Assembly: GCA_021818645.1 (NCBI GenBank)
Contig: JAKATS010000062.1
Coordinates: 1-9,296, forward strand
Direction: 5' to 3'
DNA from: Acidobacteriota bacterium
GTDB taxonomy: Bacteria > Acidobacteriota > Terriglobia > Terriglobales > SCQP01
Length of the DNA stretch: 9,296 nt
The notes beneath the pieces were generated by a model, which saw nothing but the letters and a program-made list of their open reading frames with translations, did no database searches and had not been told where the DNA came from. Position 1 is the first letter of the stretch; every line of letters starts with the position of its first letter. The translations under genes were made by a program, and so were the position numbers. Positions 1 through 6,252 of this stretch are shown in pieces.

Positions 1-442
1 GCGGAACAGTCATCTGATAGGCTTGCGCCACCAGCGACCGGTATTGTTGCGCGCCAATGAACTTGCCCTGGGGAAATATGTTCGGATCCTGCCGCAGGGC
101 ATGCACAATCTCCGCATTGCTGACTTTGAGCCCCATGCGGCGCGCCATATTCAATTCCGCCTGCCGCAGAATCAGACTCTGCAAAATCTGATTGCCGACG
201 TAGGGTAGAAATGAGGCGGGAATCTGTTCCTGTTGCTCTTCCTGCTGCAGCGCCTGATCAAGCTGCGTGGCGCTGATTTTATGGCCTTCTACGATGGCAA
301 TGGTGTCGCTGCCGGTGCCGAAACCGGGTCCGGAAAGAAAGCCGGGAATCAGCGTCATGGTCATGCCGATGCAGATCAGCACCAGCAGGCCGCCCAGGAC
401 CCAGCGCACGAATTTTTCGCGTTGTCGAAATAAATTGAGCAT
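1..442 (-). CDS. ppiD: PpiD/SurA-like periplasmic peptidyl-prolyl isomerase or chaperone, 3' part outside window
   Basis: Only the first 147 codons are visible; the gene runs off the left edge, so the parvulin domain, if present, is not seen. The protein starts MLNLFRQREKFVRWVLGG, a short basic cytoplasmic tail, followed by one hydrophobic segment at about residues 13-36 (WVLGGLLVLICIGMTMTLIP). This gives the N-in, periplasm-out topology of PpiD. After it comes a SurA-N/PpiD-N type helical region with the usual opening 'IAIVEGHKISATQLDQAL' and a Gln/Glu-rich helix. PpiD-family proteins assist folding of outer-membrane and periplasmic proteins. The ATG at 442-440 is the only start placing the basic tail before the membrane segment; no strong Shine-Dalgarno precedes it. 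A good sigma-70 promoter lies about 90 bases upstream, so it is probably transcribed separately from the sigma operon. The family assignment is fairly sure; the exact member (PpiD or a SurA-N-only chaperone) is not. Confidence 0.75.
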   Translation of the reverse strand, partial: MLNLFRQREKFVRWVLGGLLVLICIGMTMTLIPGFLSGPGFGTGSDTIAIVEGHKISATQLDQALQQEEQQEQIPASFLPYVGNQILQSLILRQAELNMARRMGLKVSNAEIVHALRQDPNIFPQGKFIGAQQYRSLVAQAYQMTVP

Positions 443-530
443 AAAAAGGAACGCCTGCCCGCGCCCGAGCCCGGACGCGGCGGAAACAGGCCTCAGCCCG
501 ACTCGGTACTCCGCTGCAGGCTGGAACTTT

Positions 531-560
531 ATTATAGCGGGCGCGCGGGAAAGCCGCCAA
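531..560 (-). promoter_or_regulatory. Candidate sigma-70 promoter for the ppiD-like gene
   Basis: Reading the minus strand, a perfect TATAAT lies at 536-531. An 18-base spacer precedes it, with TTGGCG at 560-555 (4 of 6 matches to TTGACA). The predicted start of transcription is near 524, giving an untranslated leader of about 80 bases before the ATG at 442. It sits just after the stop codon of the Spy-like gene, where a separate promoter would be expected. The -35 lies within the hairpin at 553-576. Confidence 0.55.
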
Positions 561-576
561 ATGTTCGTCTGGCGGC
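553..576 (-). terminator. Weak candidate terminator of the sigma/anti-sigma/Spy-like operon
   Basis: A perfect 7-base inverted repeat, GCCGCCA (553-559) and TGGCGGC (570-576), encloses a 10-base loop just 8 bases beyond the stop of the Spy-like gene. On the minus strand it is followed only by TTTCCC, so it lacks a proper U-tract. It may end transcription inefficiently. It overlaps the -35 of the ppiD-like promoter. Confidence 0.3.
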
Positions 577-583
577 GGGTAAC

Positions 584-967
584 TCAGGGCTTTCGTTTCT
601 TTGCCTGACGGCGGTCTTTGGCTTCGACCCAGGCATTAAATCGCGCCCGTTGCCCGGGATCCAGAAAGGCGCGCACTTTTTGGCGTTCCTGATGCCGAAT
701 GGCCAGAAACTGCTGGCGGCAGGAAGTATGTAACTGACGAAACCGGGCAATCGCCTGATCGAGCACGCTTTGAAACTGCACCGTCTGCCCCGGCGTCAGC
801 CGCAGGTATCCGGACATGTGCCGCACGAAAACCGCTTCGGTGCGATGTTTTTTATGATGGCCGCTCCAATAGCCATACCCCATGGCCAGCCCGGCTCCGG
901 CCAGAATGCCGAGCAGGAAGACAATGCCCAGGATCAGGCTGGGGCGGGTTGGAGCGGTTCGGTGCAT
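584..967 (-). CDS. Membrane-anchored Spy/CpxP-like periplasmic protein (putative heavy-metal/stress sensor)
   Basis: The 127-residue protein has a short basic N-terminus, one membrane segment at about residues 10-32, then a small helical periplasmic domain. Two LTxxQ-like motifs are visible, LTPGQ at 57-61 and LDPGQ at 102-106, the signature of Spy/CpxP/ZraP/CnrX proteins, which form an all-helical hairpin that binds misfolded proteins or metals. Just after the membrane segment there are four histidines (37, 38, 41, 50), and the C-terminus is strongly basic. It is the last gene of an operon, 16 bases after the anti-sigma gene. In Cupriavidus, CnrX of this superfamily is the metal-sensing partner of anti-sigma CnrY and sigma CnrH, so a sensor or modulator role for the neighbouring sigma pair is a reasonable inference. 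Metal binding is not shown by sequence alone. Confidence 0.72.
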   Translation of the reverse strand: MHRTAPTRPSLILGIVFLLGILAGAGLAMGYGYWSGHHKKHRTEAVFVRHMSGYLRLTPGQTVQFQSVLDQAIARFRQLHTSCRQQFLAIRHQERQKVRAFLDPGQRARFNAWVEAKDRRQAKKRKP

Positions 968-983
968 GGCAGGGCCGTTTCGT

Positions 984-1415
984 TCAGGGTTGATATAAAC
1001 CCAGGGTTCCGGCCGGTTGCTTGGACAGGTCGGGCGCGATGGTGCCAGCGAATTGCCGACTGGAGCCGGCCAGCCACAAAACGGTATTCAGATTGCGCTG
1101 GCGGCCGGCGCGATAGCCCATCGTGCCGATGACCAGCAAAATCAGAGAAAATGCGGCCAGATAGGGCACCAACCGCATGAAGCTGAAGCTCAGGGCTCCC
1201 GCCCAGGTGTTTTCATTGCGCTGCTGGATTTCCGCCCATAAACGCTGAAAACCGGGCCCGATGCCATTCACCCGGCCAGACTGCAACAGGGCGCCGCTCC
1301 AACCCGCCACGGCGGCGTATTCGGCGCAGTTCCGGCAGTTCGCGGCGTGGTGGCGCAGTTCGCCGCCGGTGGGCGCGCCGGCCTCGATCTGTTCGCGAAA
1401 TTCAGAACATTTCAT
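984..1415 (-). CDS. Zinc-finger (ZAS-type) transmembrane anti-sigma factor
   Basis: The 143-residue protein should hold the co-encoded ECF sigma factor inactive at the membrane. The N-terminal cytoplasmic part shows the ZAS zinc motif H23-x3-C27-x2-C30, with C3 as a likely fourth ligand, as in RsrA and ChrR. A single membrane segment follows at about residues 82-100 (LVPYLAAFSLILLVIGTMGY), then a short 40-residue periplasmic tail with no recognised domain. The ATG at 1415-1413 overlaps the sigma stop codon as ATGA and is preceded by a good Shine-Dalgarno, AAAGGA, at 1428-1423 with a 7-base spacer. Such translational coupling is typical of sigma/anti-sigma pairs. The tail could contact the Spy-like protein encoded next. 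Confidence in the class is high; the signal is unknown. Confidence 0.88.
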   Translation of the reverse strand: MKCSEFREQIEAGAPTGGELRHHAANCRNCAEYAAVAGWSGALLQSGRVNGIGPGFQRLWAEIQQRNENTWAGALSFSFMRLVPYLAAFSLILLVIGTMGYRAGRQRNLNTVLWLAGSSRQFAGTIAPDLSKQPAGTLGLYQP

Positions 1416-2020
1416 GTCGTCGTCCTTTGCCGCAGCAATTGATACTGCTTTTGCATGCGCTTGCGGGCGCGAAACAAGGCTACTTTCAACGCCGAATGCG
1501 CCATGCCGGTGATTGCGGCCATTTCATCCAGGGATAATCCCTCAATTTCTTTCATCACCAGCAGCCAGCGATCCCGCGGCCGCAGGTTGTGGAATAGTTT
1601 GTCCACCAGATCCCGGGCTTCCGACCCTCTGGCCGGGTCCGGGGAGGTGCTGGCGATCCAGCCGACATCGTACTCCGGATTCAGGCTATCGGTGCGGGGC
1701 TGCCGCTTCTGTTTGCGTAAATAGTCCAGGCAATGATTGCCGGCGACCCGGTACAGCCAGGGGCGGAAGGGAACATCGCTGCGCACCCGGTCCAGGGAAA
1801 AATAGATTTTAGTGAAAATCTCCTGCACCAGGTCGGGTGCATCATCCGGCCGGCGGGTCATATTGGCCGCCAGCCGCGCGATCGGGCCCTGGTAGCGGCT
1901 ATAAATAGCCTCAAATGCCTCGCGATCCCCAGCCTGGGCACGCACTACCAGATGCTGATCGGGGTCTTGGCTTTCCACCACGGTCACAGATCCATACCAC
2001 AAGGCTGTTTCGGCCAGCAT
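1412..2020 (-). CDS. ECF-family RNA polymerase sigma factor (RpoE-like)
   Basis: This is a two-domain group 4 sigma factor that directs RNA polymerase to stress promoters when its anti-sigma partner lets go. Region 2 is seen in AFEAIYSRYQGPIARLA, then DDAPDLVQEIFTKIY and FRPWLYRVAGNHCLDYLRK, which cover core binding and -10 recognition. Region 4 runs from LVDKLFHNLRPRDRWLLVMK through the helix-turn-helix LSLDEMAAITGMAHSALKVA to the basic end RARKRMQKQ. The start is uncertain: GTG at 2023, ATG at 2020 (used here) or GTG at 1987 are all in frame, and none has a good Shine-Dalgarno. A candidate promoter would start transcription near 2025, so either the message is almost leaderless or the 1987 start is real; homology begins only near DQHLVVRAQAGD. 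It is the first gene of a three-gene operon. Confidence 0.92.
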   Translation of the reverse strand: MLAETALWYGSVTVVESQDPDQHLVVRAQAGDREAFEAIYSRYQGPIARLAANMTRRPDDAPDLVQEIFTKIYFSLDRVRSDVPFRPWLYRVAGNHCLDYLRKQKRQPRTDSLNPEYDVGWIASTSPDPARGSEARDLVDKLFHNLRPRDRWLLVMKEIEGLSLDEMAAITGMAHSALKVALFRARKRMQKQYQLLRQRTTT

Positions 2021-2030
2021 CACAATAATG

Positions 2031-2065
2031 GTAACGCCGGGTCTTCTATTAAAGTTACACCCGGC
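2031..2065. repeat. Two crossing inverted repeats in the divergent intergenic region
   Basis: In plus-strand order: GTAAC (2031-2035), GCCGGGT (2036-2042), an 11-base AT-rich spacer (2043-2053), GTTAC (2054-2058), ACCCGGC (2059-2065). The first element is the reverse complement of the third and the second that of the fourth, so the pairs interleave. As RNA this could form an H-type pseudoknot; as DNA it could be an operator or simply follow from a near-symmetric promoter. Confidence 0.6.
2032..2058 (-). promoter_or_regulatory. Candidate ECF-type (autoregulatory) promoter of the sigma operon
   Basis: On the minus strand, GTAAC (2058-2054) is followed after 17 bases by CGTTA (2036-2032), just before the sigma gene. 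A -35 containing AAC and a -10 containing CGT with 16-17 bases between are usual for ECF promoters, and ECF genes commonly activate themselves. The two elements are embedded in crossing inverted repeats (see the neighbouring entry). The exact consensus of this sigma factor is not known, so this is an inference from position and shape. Confidence 0.45.
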
Positions 2066-2066
2066 G

Positions 2067-2098
2067 GCAGCCCGCGGGAAGGCTCCCGCCGCGGCTGC
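2067..2098. repeat. Strong GC-rich hairpin between the divergent genes
   Basis: The outer stem is GCAGCC (2067-2072) with GGCTGC (2093-2098); the inner stem is GCGGGA (2074-2079) with TCCCGC (2084-2089) around the 4-base loop AGGC. A 1-by-3 internal loop separates the stems. No T-run follows on either strand, and it lies upstream of both neighbouring genes, so it is not an ordinary terminator. It could be a leader structure of the plus-strand operon or a REP-like palindrome. Confidence 0.55.
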
Positions 2099-2125
2099 GC
2101 CTCCATACGGGGGCCTCGGGCGGCA

Positions 2126-2134
2126 TGATAATAT
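2126..2134 (+). promoter_or_regulatory. Possible -10 element for the M50-scpAB operon
   Basis: TGATAATAT at 2126-2134 contains GATAAT (5 of 6 matches to TATAAT), the only AT-rich box between the hairpin and the TTG start at 2196. No convincing -35 lies 16-18 bases upstream. It is offered only as the best candidate. Confidence 0.25.
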
Positions 2135-2195
2135 GCCTATGGCTTGCGTCGAGGGTTGTTAGCGCCCTGCGGCGCGTGATTGCGGAGCAGGCGTT

Positions 2196-2894
2196 TTGCA
2201 TATCAATCCAGCCCTCATTGTCATTGAATTTTTAGCATTTTTGTTCGCTCTGTGCGTGCATGAATGCGCCCATGCCTGGGTGGCGCACCTGCGCGGGGAT
2301 GATACCGCGCGGCTGCTCGGACGGGTGACGCTTAACCCCTTGCGTCACATTGAACTTTTCGGCTCCGTCATTTTCCCCCTCCTGATGTTGTTTTCCGGTA
2401 CGGGCTGGTTTTTTGGCTGGGCTCGGCCTACGCCGGTGGATGTCAGCCGCCTGCGCCATCGCAAATGGGACGACATTCTGGTGGCGCTTGCCGGGCCGGC
2501 CAGCAATATGCTGGTGGCCATTCTGGCCGCGGGAGCGTTAGTCGGGTTGCGCACCGACGCGCCCGGCCGCCTGAGCGGGTTTATTGCCAGCCCCCAGTCC
2601 AGTTCGGGCTGGCTGGCTCCGCTGGCCAATCTTGCCTATTTCAGCCTGGTACTGAATATTGTGCTGGCCGTCTTTAACCTGATACCCATTCCGCCACTCG
2701 ACGGCAGCCATATTCTGGGGCATTTGCTCCCCGCCGGGCTGAGCGGATACTATCGCCGGCTGTACAGTCAGGGCTGGCTTTGTCTGTTGCTGCTCATCGG
2801 CGCCATCTATCTGAACGTGCCGGGCATCTTGTTTTCGCCCGTGGTGCTGGCCTTTGGCGGGGTGTTTCATCTGAACGGAATCGGAATTTTCTGA
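2196..2894 (+). CDS. M50 site-2-protease-like membrane metalloprotease
   Basis: The 232-residue polytopic membrane protein carries the zinc motif HECAH at residues 22-26 inside the first membrane helix. The second conserved signature is NLIPIPPLDGSHIL at 161-174, with D169 as the third zinc ligand. Also typical are NPLRHI (47-52) and AGPASN (99-104). There is no PDZ domain, so it belongs to the small YwhC-like branch of S2P proteases rather than RseP; the substrate is unknown. Translation must start at TTG 2196, because no other start keeps the first helix and active site; it is preceded by GGAG (2184-2187) with an 8-base spacer. It opens a five-gene operon, with the scpA start 20 bases after its stop. 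This linkage of S2P-like proteases with scpAB is common in bacteria, so its position opposite an anti-sigma gene may be chance. Confidence 0.9.
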   Translation: MHINPALIVIEFLAFLFALCVHECAHAWVAHLRGDDTARLLGRVTLNPLRHIELFGSVIFPLLMLFSGTGWFFGWARPTPVDVSRLRHRKWDDILVALAGPASNMLVAILAAGALVGLRTDAPGRLSGFIASPQSSSGWLAPLANLAYFSLVLNIVLAVFNLIPIPPLDGSHILGHLLPAGLSGYYRRLYSQGWLCLLLLIGAIYLNVPGILFSPVVLAFGGVFHLNGIGIF

Positions 2895-2914
2895 TCGCCC
2901 GGGCGATGCTCATC

Positions 2915-3781
2915 ATGGATGTTTCCAAGCCACAATCCGAAGCCGCGCCGCCCCCCGCCGCTCCTGCCCGGGAATCGCAGTCCGCCTTCAGCGTGCGCGT
3001 GGGCGAAGTGTACGACGGCCCGCTGGATTTGCTGCTGGATTTGATCCGCAAACAGGATATTGACATTCGCGATATTCCCATCGCCCGCATCACCAACCAA
3101 TATCTGCTCTATATCGAGCGCATGGACCATCTGGACGTGGAGGTGGCCTCGGAATTTCTGCTCATGGCCTCAACCCTGATCCAGATCAAAAGCCGCATGC
3201 TGCTGCCCGCCGCGTCGCTGCTGCCGGGCGAGACGGCGGAAGATCCGCGCGAAGAACTGGTGCGCCGCCTGCTCGAGTATGAGCAGTTCAAAAAAGCCGC
3301 GGAAATGCTGCATGAGCGCCAGCAACTGGAAGATGCCAGCTGGCCCCGGCCGGTCAGCGAAGAGTTCGCCGGCGATCTGGCGGCTGAACCGGAACTGGCG
3401 GTCAGCGTTTACGATCTGTCGCAGGCGTTTCAAATGGTGCTGCAGCGCTTTCAGGAACGGCCCCAGCTCGAGATTCTGGCCGAAGACGTCAGCGTCGCCG
3501 ATGCCCTGCGGCATCTGCACCGGTGCCTGCTGGCCAGCGATCAGCCGTTGAAGGTGCGGGAATTATTTGCCGCCGCCCCCAACCGGCGGGTGCTGGTGAC
3601 CATGTTTATCGCTCTGTTGGAGCTGGTGCGCCTGCATGCCGTGGTGATTCGCCAGGAGCGTATGTTTGGCGAAATCCTGTTGCGCAAAGATGCGCGTTTT
3701 GCCCAGATCATGCCGGCCGTGGAGGATGGAATGCCCGCCGCGGCTTCCCCCGCATCCGCTGGAGAACCCCGTCATGAGTGA
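2915..3781 (+). CDS. scpA: Segregation and condensation protein A (kleisin)
   Basis: ScpA is the kleisin that bridges the Smc ATPase heads and binds an ScpB dimer to form the bacterial condensin complex for chromosome organisation and segregation. The kleisin N-terminal signature is plain: YDGPLDLLLDLIRKQDIDI followed by IPIARITNQYLLYIERM and EFLLMASTLIQIKSRMLLP. The C-terminal winged helix shows FIALLELVRLHAVVIRQERM and FGEILLRK. The protein is 288 residues from the ATG at 2915; an ATG at 2906 is also in frame but has no room for a ribosome site, whereas GGGCG (2901-2905) lies 9 bases before 2915. An Ala/Pro-rich stretch of about 20 residues precedes the kleisin domain and an Ala/Pro-rich tail ends it. 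Its stop overlaps the scpB start by 8 bases, matching the need for coordinated amounts. No smc gene is present in the window. Confidence 0.95.
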   Translation: MDVSKPQSEAAPPPAAPARESQSAFSVRVGEVYDGPLDLLLDLIRKQDIDIRDIPIARITNQYLLYIERMDHLDVEVASEFLLMASTLIQIKSRMLLPAASLLPGETAEDPREELVRRLLEYEQFKKAAEMLHERQQLEDASWPRPVSEEFAGDLAAEPELAVSVYDLSQAFQMVLQRFQERPQLEILAEDVSVADALRHLHRCLLASDQPLKVRELFAAAPNRRVLVTMFIALLELVRLHAVVIRQERMFGEILLRKDARFAQIMPAVEDGMPAAASPASAGEPRHE

Positions 3782-4448
3782 GACTAATGCCGAACTCGTC
3801 TCCTGTCTGGAGGCCGTGCTTTTTGCCAGCCCCGAACCCGTGGAACCGGAGCGGCTGGCCCAGATGCTGGGCGTGGAAAAAAGCCTGCTGCAGCCAGCCC
3901 TCGAGGCGCTTGTGGCCGCCTATGCCGGCGACGAGCGCGGCATCGAAGTGCGGTATGTCGCCGGCGGCTATCGCATGCTGACCAAAGCCCAGCACCATGA
4001 ATCCGTGCGCAAATTCCTGCGTGGCCTCAAGCCGCCGCTGCGGCTTTCTCTTCCCGCTCTGGAAACGCTGGCGGTCATCGCCTATCGCCAGCCGGTGACC
4101 GCGCCCGAAATCAAGGACATTCGCGGTGTGGATGCCAGCGGCGTGCTCAACACTCTGCTCGAAAAAAAGCTCATCACCACCGCCGGCCGCAAAGATGTGG
4201 TGGGCAAACCAATCCTGTATCGCACGACCCGCGATTTCCTGCTGCGCTTTGGCCTGGGCGGGTTGAAGGATCTGCCCACCATGAAAGAATTTGAAGAAAT
4301 GGTCCGGGCCGGCCTGGCGGGCACGGACGGCCTGGAATCCGCACCGGAACCGGCGGCCCAGCCGGAGTTGCCCGGCCTGAATCCAGAACCGGCTCTCGAT
4401 TCATCCTCACCGGCGCCCGCTCCCGAATCCGCGGAACCCGGAGCCTGA
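3774..4448 (+). CDS. scpB: Segregation and condensation protein B
   Basis: ScpB is the dimeric winged-helix subunit of the Smc-ScpAB complex and binds the middle of ScpA. The first winged helix is in residues 5-80 (ELVSCLEAVLFASPEPVEPE, then YRMLTKAQHHESVRKFL). The second contains the family hallmark ALETLAVIAYRQPVTAPEI followed by DIRGVDASGVLNTLLEKKLI and GKPILYRTTRDFLLRFGL. The core ends near residue 183; a 40-residue Pro/Ala/Glu-rich, presumably disordered tail follows, making 224 residues. The ATG at 3774 lies inside the end of scpA and is preceded by GGAG (3761-3764) with a 9-base spacer. An in-frame extension upstream, inside scpA, has no family similarity and is excluded. Confidence 0.95.
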   Translation: MSETNAELVSCLEAVLFASPEPVEPERLAQMLGVEKSLLQPALEALVAAYAGDERGIEVRYVAGGYRMLTKAQHHESVRKFLRGLKPPLRLSLPALETLAVIAYRQPVTAPEIKDIRGVDASGVLNTLLEKKLITTAGRKDVVGKPILYRTTRDFLLRFGLGGLKDLPTMKEFEEMVRAGLAGTDGLESAPEPAAQPELPGLNPEPALDSSSPAPAPESAEPGA

Positions 4449-4455
4449 AGCTGCC

Positions 4456-5367
4456 ATGTCCGACCGCATCCAAAAAATCATCGCTCAGGCCGGTCTCGCC
4501 AGCCGCCGTCAGGCCGAAACCTGGATCCAGCAGGGCCGGGTCGCGGTCAATGGCGAAACCATCACTCAATTAGGGGCCAAGGCCGATGCCGCCCATGACC
4601 GCATTACAGTGGACGGCCAGCTGCTGCGTCCCCGTCAGGGCCCGCAGTATTGGCTGTTTCACAAGCCCCGCGGCGTGGTTTCTACCCTGCGCGATCCCGA
4701 GCAGCGTCCGCATCTGGCCCAGTTTCTGCCCAACCGCCGCCGCCTGTTTCCCGCCGGCCGGCTCGATTTTCATTCCGAAGGCCTGATGCTGCTGACCGAC
4801 GATGGTGAAATAGCCGACCGCATCATGCGGGCGGGAGAAAAATTTCCCAAAACTTACTGGGTAAAAGTGAGCGGCCGTCCCGGCGAAGCCCAGTTGGAGC
4901 GGTTGCGGCGCGGCATTCCGCTGGACGGCCGGCGCACCGCGCCGGCCCGCATCGAATGGCTGCGCGAAACCTTGCCCGGCCCGCGGGTTTCTTATGAAAA
5001 CCCCTGGCTGGAAGTCATTCTGACTGAAGGCCGCAATAACCAGATTCGCCGCATGTTTCTTTCGGCGGGGCATCCGGTGGAGAAATTACGCCGGGTGCGG
5101 ATCGGGTTTTTGCGCCTGACCGGCCTGGCGCCGGGCCAGTTGCGCGAGTTATCCGCCGAGGAGCAAGCCCGACTTCATCGCGAACTGGAATCGCCGGCCC
5201 GGCCGCGCCGGGAACGCCCCAAACCGCCGGCCGCGATGAAAGCCGCGAAACCGGGCCCAGCCTCGAGGAAAACCGCGCCGCCCCCATCCGCCAGCCGGCA
5301 TGCGCCCTTGCGCCGCCCCGGGTCCAGATCCCGCCTGCGTGCGCCGTCGCGGCGCCGCGAAACCTGA
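4456..5367 (+). CDS. rluB: RsuA/RluB-family 23S rRNA pseudouridine synthase
   Basis: This family isomerises a uridine of 23S rRNA (U2605 in E. coli RluB) to pseudouridine. An N-terminal S4 RNA-binding domain spans about residues 2-48 (IQKIIAQAGLASRRQAETWI, GRVAVNG). The catalytic domain starts at WLFHKPRGVVST and holds the active-site motif GRLDFHSEGL with catalytic D104. The third signature, EGRNNQIRRMF, lies at 191-201. From about residue 247 to 303 the protein ends in a Pro/Ala/Arg/Lys-rich tail, very basic and probably disordered, which may add RNA affinity; E. coli RluB also has a basic tail. The ATG is 7 bases after the scpB stop, with GGAG at 4440-4443 and GAAG at 4447-4450 as possible ribosome sites. 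RluB next to scpB is a widespread order (also in Bacillus and proteobacteria). RluE/RluF-type specificity cannot be excluded. Confidence 0.9.
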   Translation: MSDRIQKIIAQAGLASRRQAETWIQQGRVAVNGETITQLGAKADAAHDRITVDGQLLRPRQGPQYWLFHKPRGVVSTLRDPEQRPHLAQFLPNRRRLFPAGRLDFHSEGLMLLTDDGEIADRIMRAGEKFPKTYWVKVSGRPGEAQLERLRRGIPLDGRRTAPARIEWLRETLPGPRVSYENPWLEVILTEGRNNQIRRMFLSAGHPVEKLRRVRIGFLRLTGLAPGQLRELSAEEQARLHRELESPARPRRERPKPPAAMKAAKPGPASRKTAPPPSASRHAPLRRPGSRSRLRAPSRRRET

Positions 5368-5391
5368 TTTATCCTTGTGTCGCGATCCGTT

Positions 5392-6252
5392 ATGACCCAT
5401 CAAATCACTTCCGCACAGGGTTCATTATTTTGGGAAGAAGACGGCGCCGGCCCGCCCCTGGTCCTGTTGCATGCCTTCCCGCTCGATGCTCGCATGTGGG
5501 CCGAAGAGGCCGGGCGCCTGGCCGGCCGCTACCGTGTGTTGCGCCCTTACTGGCGAGGTTGCGATCTACAGACTCGGGCTGAAGATTCCATCCCGAATGT
5601 TCAGGATTTGGCTCATAACCAACCTGTAACTCCCGCCGATCTGGCCGAAGATGTGGCTTTGATTCTGCAGGCCGCGCTTGCGGCGCCGGCCATCGCCGTA
5701 GGCTGCTCCCTCGGCGGCTATGTGCTGTATAACTTCATGCGCCGGCACGCGGAGCTGGTGCGCGCTTTGGTCATTTGTGATGGCCGTCCGCAGGCCGATC
5801 CCGATGGCGGCGCCGCCCGCCGCCAGGCAGATCAGGTCTTGCTGGAGCAAATCCGGGCTCAGGGCCTGGCCGCGGCTCGCGCCGCCTGGTGCGAACGCAT
5901 GCTGGCCCGCATTCTCGGCCCCTATTCCCAGCGGCAGCGCCCGGAACTGCTCGCCCGCCTGCGCGGCTGGATCAGCCAGCGCTCTTTGGCCGCGGTCCTC
6001 CGCCTGAACCAGGGCATGGCGCTGCGGGAAGATGGCTCCGCGGTTCTCGCTGAAATTTCCGTTCCCACCCTGCTGCTGGCGGGCGCCGAGGACGCGCTCT
6101 GGCCGGAAAATGAAATGCGGGCCGTTGCGGCGGCCGTTGCCGGCGCGCAAGCGGCGGTGATTCCCCAGGCCGGCCATCTGGCGCCGATCGAAAATCCTGA
6201 GGCGTTTCATGATGTGCTGGACCGGTTTCTGCTGGAGTCTGAATTCAAGTAA
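5392..6252 (+). CDS. Alpha/beta-fold hydrolase
   Basis: The 286-residue protein has a complete alpha/beta hydrolase core. The oxyanion-hole strand is LVLLHAFPLDARMW (23-36). The nucleophile elbow is GCSLGGY with S106. The acid is D234 in LLLAGAEDALWP, and the catalytic histidine is H262 in PQAGHLAPIENPE. The cap region (about 140-215) is helical and Ala/Arg-rich. It resembles 3-oxoadipate enol-lactonase-like and other carboxylic-ester hydrolases, but the substrate cannot be told from sequence. Two things are odd: the usual P-D-x-R-G after strand 4 reads PYWRG, and about a dozen extra residues (around 58-80, DLQTRAEDSIPNVQDLAHNQ) precede the conserved DLAEDV helix, in DNA poorer in GC than its surroundings. 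The ATG at 5392 is preferred over GTG 5377; neither has a clear ribosome site. It lies 24 bases after rluB and probably belongs to the same operon. Confidence 0.85.
   Translation: MTHQITSAQGSLFWEEDGAGPPLVLLHAFPLDARMWAEEAGRLAGRYRVLRPYWRGCDLQTRAEDSIPNVQDLAHNQPVTPADLAEDVALILQAALAAPAIAVGCSLGGYVLYNFMRRHAELVRALVICDGRPQADPDGGAARRQADQVLLEQIRAQGLAAARAAWCERMLARILGPYSQRQRPELLARLRGWISQRSLAAVLRLNQGMALREDGSAVLAEISVPTLLLAGAEDALWPENEMRAVAAAVAGAQAAVIPQAGHLAPIENPEAFHDVLDRFLLESEFK

Noticed and set aside
770..1132. Plus-strand open frame opposite the Spy-like and anti-sigma genes
   Set aside because: The minus-strand genes have clear motifs (zinc finger, LTxxQ); the opposite frame is low-information.
2780..2914. 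N-terminal extension of scpA overlapping the protease gene
   Set aside because: The extension reads the protease codons out of frame and has no kleisin similarity; ATG 2915 is the more natural start.
4570..5073. Minus-strand open frame of 167 codons opposite rluB
   Set aside because: It overlaps the conserved S4 and catalytic domains of the pseudouridine synthase and resembles no protein family; treated as a shadow frame.
5566..6210. Long minus-strand open frame opposite the alpha/beta hydrolase gene
   Set aside because: The plus strand encodes a full catalytic triad and family motifs here. The reverse translation has no recognisable domain, and long antisense frames are expected in GC-rich genes.
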